A stretch of 64,000 nucleotides of DNA from Flavobacteriaceae bacterium (GTDB lineage Bacteria; Bacteroidota; Bacteroidia; Flavobacteriales; Flavobacteriaceae), in contig CANGTQ010000001.1 in the NCBI GenBank assembly GCA_947456955.1, positions 186,001-250,000 on the forward strand. Direction: 5' to 3'. The stretch's first letter is position 1, and every line of letters begins with the position of its first letter. Below the pieces are notes generated by a model that was not told the origin of the DNA, did no database searches, and saw only the letters and a list, made by a program, of their open reading frames with translations. Below are positions 17,679 to 26,275 of this stretch, one piece after another. The position numbers were made by a program, and so were the translations under genes.

Positions 17679-18446
17679 ATGGAAGTTTATTTTCTTGGTA
17701 CTGGTACTTCACAAGGCATTCCCGTCATAGGGAGTAATCACTCTGTTTGTAAAAGTTCAGATCCAAAAGATAAAAGGTTACGCGTTTCCGTTTGGGTTAC
17801 TTGGGAAGATAATTCAATAGTCATTGATTGCGGCCCCGATTTCAGACAGCAAATGCTAATTTCAGATTGCTCAACCCTTGACGCAATACTTTTCACGCAT
17901 GAGCATGCCGATCACACAGCGGGATTGGATGATATCCGGCCTTTTTTCTTTAAACAAAAAAGAGATATTCCAATTTATGGTCATTCTCGGGTTTTAGAAA
18001 ACTTAAATAAGAGATTTGATTATATTTTTAAAACCGAAAATAAATATCCTGGTGCGCCTGGAGTTCAGACTTTTACTGTAAATAATAATGAAGATTTTAA
18101 AATCGGGCAAACTAATATTATACCTATAGAAGTTAATCATGGTAACCTACAGGTTTTTGGCTATCGAATTCAGGATTTTGTTTATTTAACAGATGTAAAA
18201 ACTATAGATGACACTGAAATTAGAAAGTTAAAAGGAGCAAAAGTATTGGTTGTTAATGCATTAAGAGAAGAACCTCATCAAACACATTTTAGTTTGCAGG
18301 ATGCATTAGATTTTATACATTTGGTTCAGCCTGAAAGAGCTTATTTGACACATATCAGTCATCTTATGGGATTTCACGAAGAAGTTCAACAACGATTGCC
18401 GAAAAATGTATTTTTGGCTTATGACAATTTAAAAATTACACTTTAG
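17679..18446 (+). CDS. MBL-fold metallo-hydrolase (PhnP / RNase Z-like)
   Basis: This 255-residue cytoplasmic metallo-beta-lactamase-fold protein carries the metal-binding motif THEHADH (H74, H76, D78, H79), plus GTGTSQGIPVIG at the N-terminus and LTDVKTIDD and THISHLMG for later ligands. The opening GTGTSQG is shared by PhnP phosphodiesterases and small-molecule phosphodiesterases. No phosphonate genes are nearby, so a general cyclic phosphodiesterase role is more likely than a C-P lyase role. The next gene begins 4 bp after its stop. Confidence 0.88.
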   Translation: MEVYFLGTGTSQGIPVIGSNHSVCKSSDPKDKRLRVSVWVTWEDNSIVIDCGPDFRQQMLISDCSTLDAILFTHEHADHTAGLDDIRPFFFKQKRDIPIYGHSRVLENLNKRFDYIFKTENKYPGAPGVQTFTVNNNEDFKIGQTNIIPIEVNHGNLQVFGYRIQDFVYLTDVKTIDDTEIRKLKGAKVLVVNALREEPHQTHFSLQDALDFIHLVQPERAYLTHISHLMGFHEEVQQRLPKNVFLAYDNLKITL

Positions 18447-18450
18447 TTTT

Positions 18451-18975
18451 ATGAAAAAATCACTGTTTTTATATCTTTTTATTATCGCTGTGCTGATGAA
18501 TATTTTTACCTATAAGTACTTTACTTCAAAAGAAAGTAGTGGACAAAAATCTGCCACAGAAACTAACGATAGTTCACCTGTAACATCCAAAGTCATGTCT
18601 GATAGTATTACTCGTTTGTATGATAAACTAAATGATGCTAATACGTTCTCACTAGAAAATAATGACAGAGCACAAAATTATTTATATGAAAGCAACAAAA
18701 TAAATGATGTTCCTGTATTTGCTGAAAAAGTAAAACAAGCGCTGTTGAGTTATAATGATAGTCCGGAAGGAAATAAATATACAGACCAGGTCAAAATGGG
18801 TAGTCAAAAGTTTATTATTAGTAGTGTAAAACTTTTAAACCACCGATGGATCATTGCTAATTATAGCAATGGAGAACTATGGGGAGAAGTGATGTTGAAA
18901 TATTTTGTTGATGACAATGGCAGTATTTCATTTGAGATTATGAATTCTTATTTATACCCGGCCAATTTAAATTAG
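18451..18975 (+). CDS. Hypothetical membrane-anchored protein
   Basis: This 174-residue protein has one N-terminal hydrophobic helix (LFLYLFIIAVLMNIFTY) followed by a soluble extracytoplasmic domain. I do not recognise the family. The soluble part has a mixed alpha/beta pattern ending in a predicted sheet (NHRWIIANYSNGELWGEVML), reminiscent of small periplasmic hydrolase-inhibitor or lipoprotein folds, but this is only a resemblance. It sits 4 bp after the metallo-hydrolase gene and 18 bp before a lipoprotein gene, so the three probably form an operon. Confidence 0.7.
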   Translation: MKKSLFLYLFIIAVLMNIFTYKYFTSKESSGQKSATETNDSSPVTSKVMSDSITRLYDKLNDANTFSLENNDRAQNYLYESNKINDVPVFAEKVKQALLSYNDSPEGNKYTDQVKMGSQKFIISSVKLLNHRWIIANYSNGELWGEVMLKYFVDDNGSISFEIMNSYLYPANLN

Positions 18976-18993
18976 TCGTTAACTCAACCAAAT

Positions 18994-19482
18994 ATGAAAA
19001 AAATAATTACGTTTTTAATTATAGTATTAATCGTAAGTTCATGCAAACTAATCGATCAAAATGACGATGCAGATGCGAAGACGAATGCTGCTAGAACAGC
19101 AAAAGACTCTATTATAGTTAATGATAAAGATGAAAACGGTTGTTTGGCTTCTGCCGGTTATGTTTGGTCAAAAGTGAATAAAGAATGTGTTAAAGGTTTT
19201 TCAGGCATTCAGCTAAATCCAGTTGACAAACCAAATAATCAGGACGAAACTTTAAGCGCTTATGTATTGTTTAATGAAGATGCCAGTTCGGCTGAAGTTT
19301 TCCTTCCAAATGATACTGCATCTATAATTTTAACAAGAGTTGCAGAAGGAAAACCCTGGTTTTTAAAAGATTGGCAGCTCGTGCCATGGAAAGGTTATGT
19401 GCTTAAAAAAGGAGCGGTAACTATGTTTTCGGGCGATGGTGAAATAGGAAAAAAAGAAATTGAAACCGATACTGAACAATAA
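18994..19482 (+). CDS. Hypothetical lipoprotein
   Basis: This 162-residue protein has lipobox VSSC (Cys17) after a short hydrophobic signal, followed by a flexible Asp/Ala-rich linker. The segment ENGCLASAGYVWSKVNKECV (about residues 48-67) resembles a small two-cysteine motif often seen at the start of Bacteroidota lipoproteins. The remainder looks like a small beta-rich domain. Function unknown. Last gene of the three-gene operon; a strong terminator follows. Confidence 0.75.
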   Translation: MKKIITFLIIVLIVSSCKLIDQNDDADAKTNAARTAKDSIIVNDKDENGCLASAGYVWSKVNKECVKGFSGIQLNPVDKPNNQDETLSAYVLFNEDASSAEVFLPNDTASIILTRVAEGKPWFLKDWQLVPWKGYVLKKGAVTMFSGDGEIGKKEIETDTEQ

Positions 19483-19483
19483 C

Positions 19484-19511
19484 AAAAAAGGTCTTTAAAG
19501 ACCTTTTTTTT
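19484..19511. terminator. Bidirectional terminator
   Basis: The perfect dyad aaaaaaggtctttaaagacctttttt has A and T tracts on both sides. It ends the lipoprotein operon on the plus strand and the esterase cluster on the minus strand. Confidence 0.85.
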
Positions 19512-19514
19512 ATT

Positions 19515-20159
19515 TTATGATAGTAACCATTTTTTTAAATCGAAGAAGTTTTGTGGCGCTACTCCATGTCCCACAGGATATTCTTTATACACTATAGAAA
19601 TTCCCAAATTTTCTATGAGAGGTATCGATTTTCGTGCCCATTCTACCGGTATCACTTGATCGACTGTTCCATGAGAAGCAAATATTTTTAGAGTACTAAA
19701 ATCATTGTTCTTGAAGTCATCAACAGCAATTTCTATATTTAAATATCCACTCATGGCAACTAAACGCTTTACTTTTTCAGGATAAGATAACGCGATGGCA
19801 TAACCCAAAATAGCACCCTGACTAAAACCAATCAATGCAACATCTTGAGAATCTATAGGATAATTAGCGACCAATTCATCGATAAAATTAGCTATAATAT
19901 CTCTTGATGCTCTTGCATGTCCGATATCCGAAAACTTATTTTCATCCGCATCAAAATTAATGGCATACCAAGCATAACTTCCATACATCAAGTCATAAGG
20001 CGCACGTGCAGAAATCACATAATATTCTTCAGGAAGTTCATTTGCAAATGAAAACAGGTCTTCTTCATTACTACCATAACCGTGAAGCAATAGAAGTAAA
20101 GGATTTTTGTCTTTTTTAATTTTTGGTTCTTTAACTAAGTAATGTAAGGATAAATTCAT
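19515..20159 (-). CDS. Alpha/beta-hydrolase: carboxylesterase / phospholipase family
   Basis: The ATG at 20159 (MNLSLHYLVKEPK) is preferred because it falls just after the stop of the upstream receptor gene; an ATG at 20189 would overlap that gene by 26 bp. The 214-residue protein has the fold of small carboxylesterases (YpfH type): oxyanion region LLHGYGSNEEDLF, nucleophile GFSQG (Ser113), catalytic Asp in SHGTVDQVIP and His in VGHGVAP. No signal peptide, so cytosolic. Substrate unknown. It is the last gene of a five-gene minus-strand cluster. Confidence 0.88.
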   Translation of the reverse strand: MNLSLHYLVKEPKIKKDKNPLLLLLHGYGSNEEDLFSFANELPEEYYVISARAPYDLMYGSYAWYAINFDADENKFSDIGHARASRDIIANFIDELVANYPIDSQDVALIGFSQGAILGYAIALSYPEKVKRLVAMSGYLNIEIAVDDFKNNDFSTLKIFASHGTVDQVIPVEWARKSIPLIENLGISIVYKEYPVGHGVAPQNFFDLKKWLLS

Positions 20160-20163
20160 AATA

Positions 20164-22569
20164 TTAACTTCCAATTCTATTTTTTTCATCTTCTAATCCA
20201 GAGTTTCTATTTCTAGATTTTTTAATTTGCTCACTTCCAAAATTATAACTCAAATTAAATCGAACTTGTCTGCTATCATTTCCACCATCGCCTGTAATAA
20301 CTAAATTAGGAAATGTTGCATTTGCTCTCCACGGTGAAGTAAACAAAACATCAGAAAATGCTAATCTAGCGGTCAACTTTTTACTTAAAAATTGTTTTTG
20401 AATAGCGATGTCTAATGAACCTAAACTTCTAGTTCTATAGGTTCCACCCCAAACAGATGGAGAACTAAACCAACCAGAAATTTCTAAGTTAAAGTCTTTG
20501 GGTAATGAAAAATTGTTTTGACCATACAAACTTAAGGTTTCTTGAGTAATTCCAGTAAAGGTATCATTAGTTGCCATGTATTTGCTTTGATATGCGTTGA
20601 CAGACATATAAACACTCCACCATTCCTTGACTTTAAAAGGGTAAGAGATTCCAAGATTAATAATTTGCTGATTGGCAACATTTCTTGTAATTAAAAAGTT
20701 TCTAGTGTCGCCTTCAGCCTCGGTTACTTGAGCAAAGAAATCACTGATATAACTATAACTTAATGAGGTATTCAAAGTATATTTATAGTTATGGTTTATT
20801 TTTATGTTTGTAGTGTATTGTGGTCTTAAAAATGGATTTCCTTTCTGAAAAGACAATTCGTCAATTTGAAACTCAAACGGATTAAGCGATTGATAACTTG
20901 GTCTTTCAATCCTGTTACTATAAAGTAAAGCAAGGCTATTATTATCATTAACTTGATAGGTAATACCACCGCTTGGGAAAAAGTCAGTATAGCTTCTTTT
21001 TACTGTTTGATTTGATGTTTGTTGTGTGCTAATTAAATTTCCCTCTGAAATTGTGTTTTCTACTCTCAACCCAAATTGAAAATTAAACTTCTTATACAGT
21101 CGATTATAATTAACATAAACAGCATTGATGTTTTCATTATACTCAAATCGATTACTTAACAGTGAATTAAAAATTGGCAAACCATTAGTATAGTTAAATA
21201 CTTCAAAGGTATTATCGGTTTTAACAATAGAGGTTTTAAATCCAGTTCCAAACTTTCCTTTAAATAATCTTTGTTCGTAATCACTTTTTAATGAAAATAT
21301 ATCAATAATAACAGGCGTGTTTTGCGAATTGATAGATTGACTCAATATCGTACTTTCGCTAGTGTCATAATAAAAATTGGGTTGATAATTTGTTCTGTCA
21401 CTATTGTATTTTCCATAATCAAAATCAGCATTAAAAGTGGTTCCAGTAGTATCTTGAAATCTATAATTTATATTGGAATACAAATTGTAATTTTTATTAT
21501 AACTGTCACTTTTGGCAACCAAAATGCTATCGATTGTTGAAGCTGTAAAAGATCTAATTGGAGTTCTTGTTTTTCCGTTATTAATACCATTATTAAAATT
21601 ACCGCTTACCACTATGCCAAAAGTGTTTCTTGAATTGGCATAATAATCATAACCTAATTTTATATTGTTAGCATTTGTTTCGTTTACACTCGAAGATCTT
21701 GAGTCAAAAAGGGTATTGCTTTGAAGTCGATTTAGATTTATGAAATTATAATTTTTCCCAAATCGGTTACTATAATTACCATAAAAGTTATTTTTTTTAT
21801 TTCTGTTATTAAAAGATAACGAATTTAGAGATGTACCAAATCTACCAATATTATAACCAGAACTTATACTACCATTAGTACCAAAGTTTTTGTTTTTTTT
21901 AAGCTTTATATTTATAATACCTGCATTTCCAGCCGCATCATATTTTGAAGAAGGCTGTGTAATGATTTCTATTGCCTCAATATCAGTAGCTTGAATTGTT
22001 TTTAAATAATTACTTAAATCAGAACCAGATAGAAACGATTGCTTTCCATCGATATAAATTAACACACCCGATTTACCTTCGACAATTAAGTTGTCATTGT
22101 TATCAATTACAACGCCTGGGGCTTTACGCAATAATTCAAATCCCGAAGTTCCGGTTGCATTAATTGTATTTTCAACATTAAAAACAGTTTTGTCAGCAAG
22201 CACTTGAACCATGGGTTTTTGCTTTTTGATAACGACTTCTTCTAAAGCTTCAGTCGATTTTTGCAATGCTATAAGAGGCAATTCAATGTTTTTGTCAGTA
22301 ATTGAGAAGACATTAGAATTATAGTTTTGAAAACCTATATAGTTGATTTTGATAAAGTAATTTCCAGTTTTGATATTAGAAAATATAAAATTTCCATTAC
22401 TATCAGTAACCACTGCTTTTACAAGTGTTTGACTGTTTTCTGGATAAAGTAGGATGGAAGTAACGGCAACTTTTTCGTTACTTTCGAGTGCGATTTTACC
22501 GTTGATTGAATACGATTGGGCGTTTAGGAAACTTGAGGCTAGTAAAAAAAAGAAGTAATAATATTTCAT
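20164..22569 (-). CDS. TonB-dependent receptor-like outer-membrane beta-barrel protein
   Basis: This 801-residue protein has a signal peptide ending near LNAQS (residue 19). A carboxypeptidase-regulatory-like beta-sandwich spans about 20-105 (SYSINGKIALESNEKV, then GNYFIKINYIGF). A plug domain spans about 115-225, with VEGKSGVLIYIDGKQSFL and YDAAGNAGIINIKLKK. The rest is an outer-membrane barrel of about 570 residues. It belongs to the outer membrane beta-barrel family that often transports unknown ligands in Bacteroidota. No SusD partner is adjacent, so it is not a glycan SusCD pair. Substrate unknown. Confidence 0.85.
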   Translation of the reverse strand: MKYYYFFFLLASSFLNAQSYSINGKIALESNEKVAVTSILLYPENSQTLVKAVVTDSNGNFIFSNIKTGNYFIKINYIGFQNYNSNVFSITDKNIELPLIALQKSTEALEEVVIKKQKPMVQVLADKTVFNVENTINATGTSGFELLRKAPGVVIDNNDNLIVEGKSGVLIYIDGKQSFLSGSDLSNYLKTIQATDIEAIEIITQPSSKYDAAGNAGIINIKLKKNKNFGTNGSISSGYNIGRFGTSLNSLSFNNRNKKNNFYGNYSNRFGKNYNFINLNRLQSNTLFDSRSSSVNETNANNIKLGYDYYANSRNTFGIVVSGNFNNGINNGKTRTPIRSFTASTIDSILVAKSDSYNKNYNLYSNINYRFQDTTGTTFNADFDYGKYNSDRTNYQPNFYYDTSESTILSQSINSQNTPVIIDIFSLKSDYEQRLFKGKFGTGFKTSIVKTDNTFEVFNYTNGLPIFNSLLSNRFEYNENINAVYVNYNRLYKKFNFQFGLRVENTISEGNLISTQQTSNQTVKRSYTDFFPSGGITYQVNDNNSLALLYSNRIERPSYQSLNPFEFQIDELSFQKGNPFLRPQYTTNIKINHNYKYTLNTSLSYSYISDFFAQVTEAEGDTRNFLITRNVANQQIINLGISYPFKVKEWWSVYMSVNAYQSKYMATNDTFTGITQETLSLYGQNNFSLPKDFNLEISGWFSSPSVWGGTYRTRSLGSLDIAIQKQFLSKKLTARLAFSDVLFTSPWRANATFPNLVITGDGGNDSRQVRFNLSYNFGSEQIKKSRNRNSGLEDEKNRIGS

Positions 22570-22611
22570 CTGAAATTGGTTTGCACCATTTGTAGCAATC
22601 TTTGTTTATTG

Positions 22612-22935
22612 TTACAAGTTTTTAAACAAATTTTGAAAAAAGGTCCCAACTAATGGCAACAATCTTTTCTGACCTTGCAAAGCACTTGAAAATCCATAAA
22701 TCCAAAGAATAAAATAAAATATGTAAAATGCTGAAGTTGCAGTCCAACTGTCGGCGTAACCTACAAAATAGCCTAGCAAAAAAAACGAAATAAACAATCC
22801 TAAAGCCTGTCTTATATGAAACGAAGCAAACTCGCTTTTGTTTTCCTCTTGGTTCATAAAAATGGCAATTACACTTCCAATTATGGTTAAGTATGCTATA
22901 ATTGCAGTATTCTTTAAATTGCTTGAATTTTCCAT
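22612..22935 (-). CDS. DUF4870-type small membrane protein
   Basis: This 107-residue protein has three hydrophobic segments and the phrase SEFASFHIRQALGLFI, typical of DUF4870/TIC20-like small membrane proteins. Function is not known for the family. It lies 6 bp after the dihydroorotase-like gene and 42 bp before the receptor gene, in the same direction. Confidence 0.8.
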   Translation of the reverse strand: MENSSNLKNTAIIAYLTIIGSVIAIFMNQEENKSEFASFHIRQALGLFISFFLLGYFVGYADSWTATSAFYIFYFILWIYGFSSALQGQKRLLPLVGTFFQNLFKNL

Positions 22936-22941
22936 GTTTTT

Positions 22942-24195
22942 TTATGCTAATACTAATTTCCCTTGATTGTATATTCCAATTACTTTTCCTTTCATTTGCT
23001 GTCCAATGAAAGCGGAATTTTTTGATTTAGATAAAATATGGGCTGCGTCAAATGTCCAATTGTCTTCAGTGGTAAATAATGAAATGGAAGCTTTATTATT
23101 TTCTGCAATTTCTTGACTTTCAATATTTAAAATAGCTTTACCGGAAGTCAATTTTTCTATTATTTTTTCTAAAGGCAACACGGTTAACAATGCGCTAAAC
23201 GCACTTTCCAAACCGATAGTTCCATTTTTAGCCAAATCAAATTCCATCTTTTTGTTTTCAATATCAATCGGATTATGGTCGCTGGTGATGCAGTCAATCG
23301 TGTTGTCTAAAACACCTTTAAGTAATGCTTTTCTATCTTCTTCGTTTCGCAATGGTGGCGATACTTTATATCTCGAATCAAAACCTTCTAGTTTTTCGTC
23401 TGTTAAAATCAAATGATGCACCGCAACACTGCATGTTATATTTAAACCTTTCTTTTTAGCCTCTTTTATCAGCGCAACCGATTTGGCTGTCGATATAGTC
23501 GGTATGTGTAATTTTCCACCTGTATATTCCAGTAAGAAAAGGTTTCGGGCAACAATTAGTTCTTCAGCCAGGTTGGGAATTCCTTTTAATCCTAATCGTG
23601 TCGAAATAATGCCTTCATTGGCAACACAATTTCCTTTGATATTTTCATCTTGTGAATAAGCTATTACTAATCCGTCAAAATCCTGTACATATTGCAACCC
23701 AATTTTCATCAGATTCGCATTCGACAAACTCTTATTATAATCTCCAAAAGCGATAGCTCCAGCGTTTTTCATATCAAAGAGTTCGGCTAAATCTTTTCCT
23801 TCACTGGCTTTGGTCAAAGCACCAATCGGAAATAAGTCAGTAGCAAACCCATTAGATTTCTGCTTAACAAAATGTACTTGTGATTGATTGTCAATAATAG
23901 GATAGGAGTTAGGTTGTAAAGCTATGCCGGTAAATCCACTTTTGGCAGCTACTTCTAATCCATTCGCAATGGTTTCTCTGTCTTCAAAACCCGGTTCACC
24001 AAGGGAAACACTGGTGTCAAACCAACCTTGTGAAACATTTAGTCCTTCTTGTTCCAACTCCTGATGTGATGCTGATTTTGGTAGTGAAACTCCAATTTTT
24101 TCGAATATCCCATTAGTAATTTTTATATCGACAGTCTGATTATGAAACGGACTTTCTGGGTCAATAATAGTAGCTTTTCGGAGGATTAGGTTCAT
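22942..24195 (-). CDS. Dihydroorotase-like protein without metal ligands (PyrX-type pseudo-enzyme)
   Basis: The ATG at 24195 is the start; it overlaps the BatA-like stop as ATGA, and the frame upstream of it is unrelated. The 417-residue amidohydrolase is clearly homologous to dihydroorotase (LILRKATIIDPES; GEPGFEDRETIANGLEVAAK; GLESAF). However, the metal-binding HxH of active enzymes is replaced by S62-V-S64 in GWFDTSVSLGEPG. The later His positions read IAYSQD and LHIPTIST, and TDHAPH reads TSDHNPID. It is therefore unlikely to hydrolyse dihydroorotate. By analogy with PyrX of pseudomonads, it may be a structural partner of aspartate transcarbamoylase. An active dihydroorotase should exist elsewhere in the genome. 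Confidence 0.85.
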   Translation of the reverse strand: MNLILRKATIIDPESPFHNQTVDIKITNGIFEKIGVSLPKSASHQELEQEGLNVSQGWFDTSVSLGEPGFEDRETIANGLEVAAKSGFTGIALQPNSYPIIDNQSQVHFVKQKSNGFATDLFPIGALTKASEGKDLAELFDMKNAGAIAFGDYNKSLSNANLMKIGLQYVQDFDGLVIAYSQDENIKGNCVANEGIISTRLGLKGIPNLAEELIVARNLFLLEYTGGKLHIPTISTAKSVALIKEAKKKGLNITCSVAVHHLILTDEKLEGFDSRYKVSPPLRNEEDRKALLKGVLDNTIDCITSDHNPIDIENKKMEFDLAKNGTIGLESAFSALLTVLPLEKIIEKLTSGKAILNIESQEIAENNKASISLFTTEDNWTFDAAHILSKSKNSAFIGQQMKGKVIGIYNQGKLVLA

Positions 24196-26129
24196 TTTAC
24201 AAATTTTTGAATGAGTACTTCTAATGCTAAAAAGAGTAAGGCTAAAATCACAAACCATTTCCAGATTTGTGTGTCAGTTCTATCGGTCTGAATGGTATTG
24301 AAAACAGTTTCAATATCATCAATTTCTTTAAATTTATTTGCAGCATCAGGATTTGCCAATGCCAGATTACTTTCGGTACGATTATAATTAAAGCTAATAT
24401 TTTGAACCAGATTCGCTCCGTTAAAGATACTAAAATTTCCAGCTTCTGACGGGCTTTCATTAAAAGTCATTTTGACTTTGGTATTCAGTAATTGTTGTAC
24501 CGGAATAAAACTTTCAGCGTTGTTTTTTACTGTTAGAATTTCATCTTTTGACAACAAAGCATCGACTACAAAAGGTTGGCCTTCACCAATGATAAGAGCA
24601 TTTACGCCTGTTTTTCGACTGCTTTGCGCCATGTTGTAGAACGTTGGAACAATTAGAGGCGAGTTTTGGAAATTGCTATTGGTTTTGTTTATTGGTGCCG
24701 CAAATACGTATACCGAAGATAAGTCATTAGGTAACGAAGTCAGAAACGGACTCTGGTCATCATAAATCAATATAGATGGTGTGGCACTACTCAAACCAAA
24801 TGATGTTTTAGTTGATGGGTATTGAAAATTATCAATCTTCTTTTCAAATACAGAACTGAATAGCGGGTGATTGAAATTAATTTTGGTAACTTTTTTTTCA
24901 CCTTGTATTGCGGTTTTGAATTGTACCGAAGCTTGTGTACCGAAGTTGGACATAAACGTATTTAAACTCGACGCATTGCTTTCCTGTGCGGGAATAATAA
25001 TTAAGTTTCCGCCTTTGGTTACAAACGATTTTAATGTAGTCTGTAATGCCTGAGGTATATCTTTTAATTCATTCAGCACAATCGCATCCTGTTTTTCCAA
25101 TAAGTTATAATCTAAATTGGCAATTGGAAAATTATTGTAATTGAATTCATCATTGGTGTAAATTCGCGCCAAATATTTACTCTTCTCAGCATCGCCAATG
25201 CTGAAAATATTGGTCAAGCTTGGTTTAGATATACTGAAATAATAGGTGTTGTCATAAGCCAAACCTTTATCTGAAACACTTACATAACCATGAAAATCTT
25301 CCTTTGGAATGGTAAAGTTGATGGTTTTGGTATTTGTTTCAAATTTAATAAGCGTTTTGGCAACTAACTTATTTTTATTGTATAACGCAATTGGAATGTC
25401 ATTGAAATCGTCTCCATTTGCAGATAGTTTTATACCAATTTCATAAAAGCTGTCTAATGTTTGTTGAATATAAACACTATCAATGGCAATGTTGTTCTTC
25501 TGTTCCGCTTCGGGAATGATGAAGTAAACGTTATCTTCTTTTTTGAAACTTTTAGTCTGATTGGTTTCTAAACCAACCGCATCAGTAATCACGATGATGT
25601 CTTTGTTGAAAGCTGATTTTCGTGCATTGACTTTAGCAATCAAATTATCCAAACGAAATGGCGACGCACTGTATTTCAAGTCCTGTAAATCTTTTTGGAT
25701 GGCTTTGATGTCGGTATTCCAATAGCTATTAGAATTGGTAATTAGGGAAAAGTTCTGCGCTTCAGGTGTATGCTCGAGTAAATCCTGAATGGCACGCTTT
25801 AACAATTCTCCTTTTTTGCCTTTTGCCTGCATACTATAGGAATTGTCCAGAATAATATACATTTCGTTTGTGTTCTTTTTACTTTCTTTAGCAACAAAGA
25901 AAGGTTGTGCGAAAGCCAAAATAAAAAAGGTAAGTAGTAATAAACGTGATAGAAGTAAAAGCCATTTTTTTATGGTGGAACTTTTACGGGTTTGTATCGA
26001 AAGTTCTTTAAGGAATTGAACGTTGGTAAAATATTCTTTCTTGAAACGACGCAGTTGAAATAAATGAACCAGAATTGGGATGACCAATAAGAAAAGAAAG
26101 TAAAGGACTTCTGGGTGTTTGAAATTCAT
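24192..26129 (-). CDS. BatA-domain / von Willebrand factor A-like membrane protein
   Basis: This 645-residue protein starts with a BatA (aerotolerance regulator N-terminal) domain: MNFKHPEVLYFLFLLVIPIL and VHLFQLRRFKKEYFTNVQFL, with two membrane helices in residues 1-80. A VWA domain with MIDAS residues DNSYS near residue 95 follows. A long periplasmic beta-rich region comes next, and a C-terminal helix (WKWFVILALLFLALEVL) re-anchors it. Such proteins are widespread in Bacteroidota; their role, perhaps envelope assembly or stress, is not settled. It is the first gene of the cluster and is translationally coupled to the dihydroorotase-like gene. Confidence 0.85.
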   Translation of the reverse strand: MNFKHPEVLYFLFLLVIPILVHLFQLRRFKKEYFTNVQFLKELSIQTRKSSTIKKWLLLLSRLLLLTFFILAFAQPFFVAKESKKNTNEMYIILDNSYSMQAKGKKGELLKRAIQDLLEHTPEAQNFSLITNSNSYWNTDIKAIQKDLQDLKYSASPFRLDNLIAKVNARKSAFNKDIIVITDAVGLETNQTKSFKKEDNVYFIIPEAEQKNNIAIDSVYIQQTLDSFYEIGIKLSANGDDFNDIPIALYNKNKLVAKTLIKFETNTKTINFTIPKEDFHGYVSVSDKGLAYDNTYYFSISKPSLTNIFSIGDAEKSKYLARIYTNDEFNYNNFPIANLDYNLLEKQDAIVLNELKDIPQALQTTLKSFVTKGGNLIIIPAQESNASSLNTFMSNFGTQASVQFKTAIQGEKKVTKINFNHPLFSSVFEKKIDNFQYPSTKTSFGLSSATPSILIYDDQSPFLTSLPNDLSSVYVFAAPINKTNSNFQNSPLIVPTFYNMAQSSRKTGVNALIIGEGQPFVVDALLSKDEILTVKNNAESFIPVQQLLNTKVKMTFNESPSEAGNFSIFNGANLVQNISFNYNRTESNLALANPDAANKFKEIDDIETVFNTIQTDRTDTQIWKWFVILALLFLALEVLIQKFVK

Positions 26130-26204
26130 TTCTAATTTTGATTTACCTCATAAGGTATTTTTTATCTGTATTCGGTGCATCTGCGATGTGTCAAAGATAA
26201 TTAT

Positions 26205-26273
26205 AGTTTTCAGTTTTCAGTCACAGTTTTCAAAAAAAATATATTTAAACTGATAACTGAGACTGCCTACTGC
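26205..26273. repeat. Intergenic imperfect palindrome built from a CAGTTTTC-like word
   Basis: The word cagttttcagt occurs twice and is mirrored by aaactgataactgagactg further on, separated by an A-run. It fills the gap between the divergent BatA-like gene region and the end of the DEAD-box helicase gene. No gene is seen here. Confidence 0.5.
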
Positions 26274-26275
26274 GA

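Noticed and set aside
17679..18446. Phosphonate degradation by a PhnP homologue
   Set aside because: No other phn genes are in the window; the fold alone does not prove the role.
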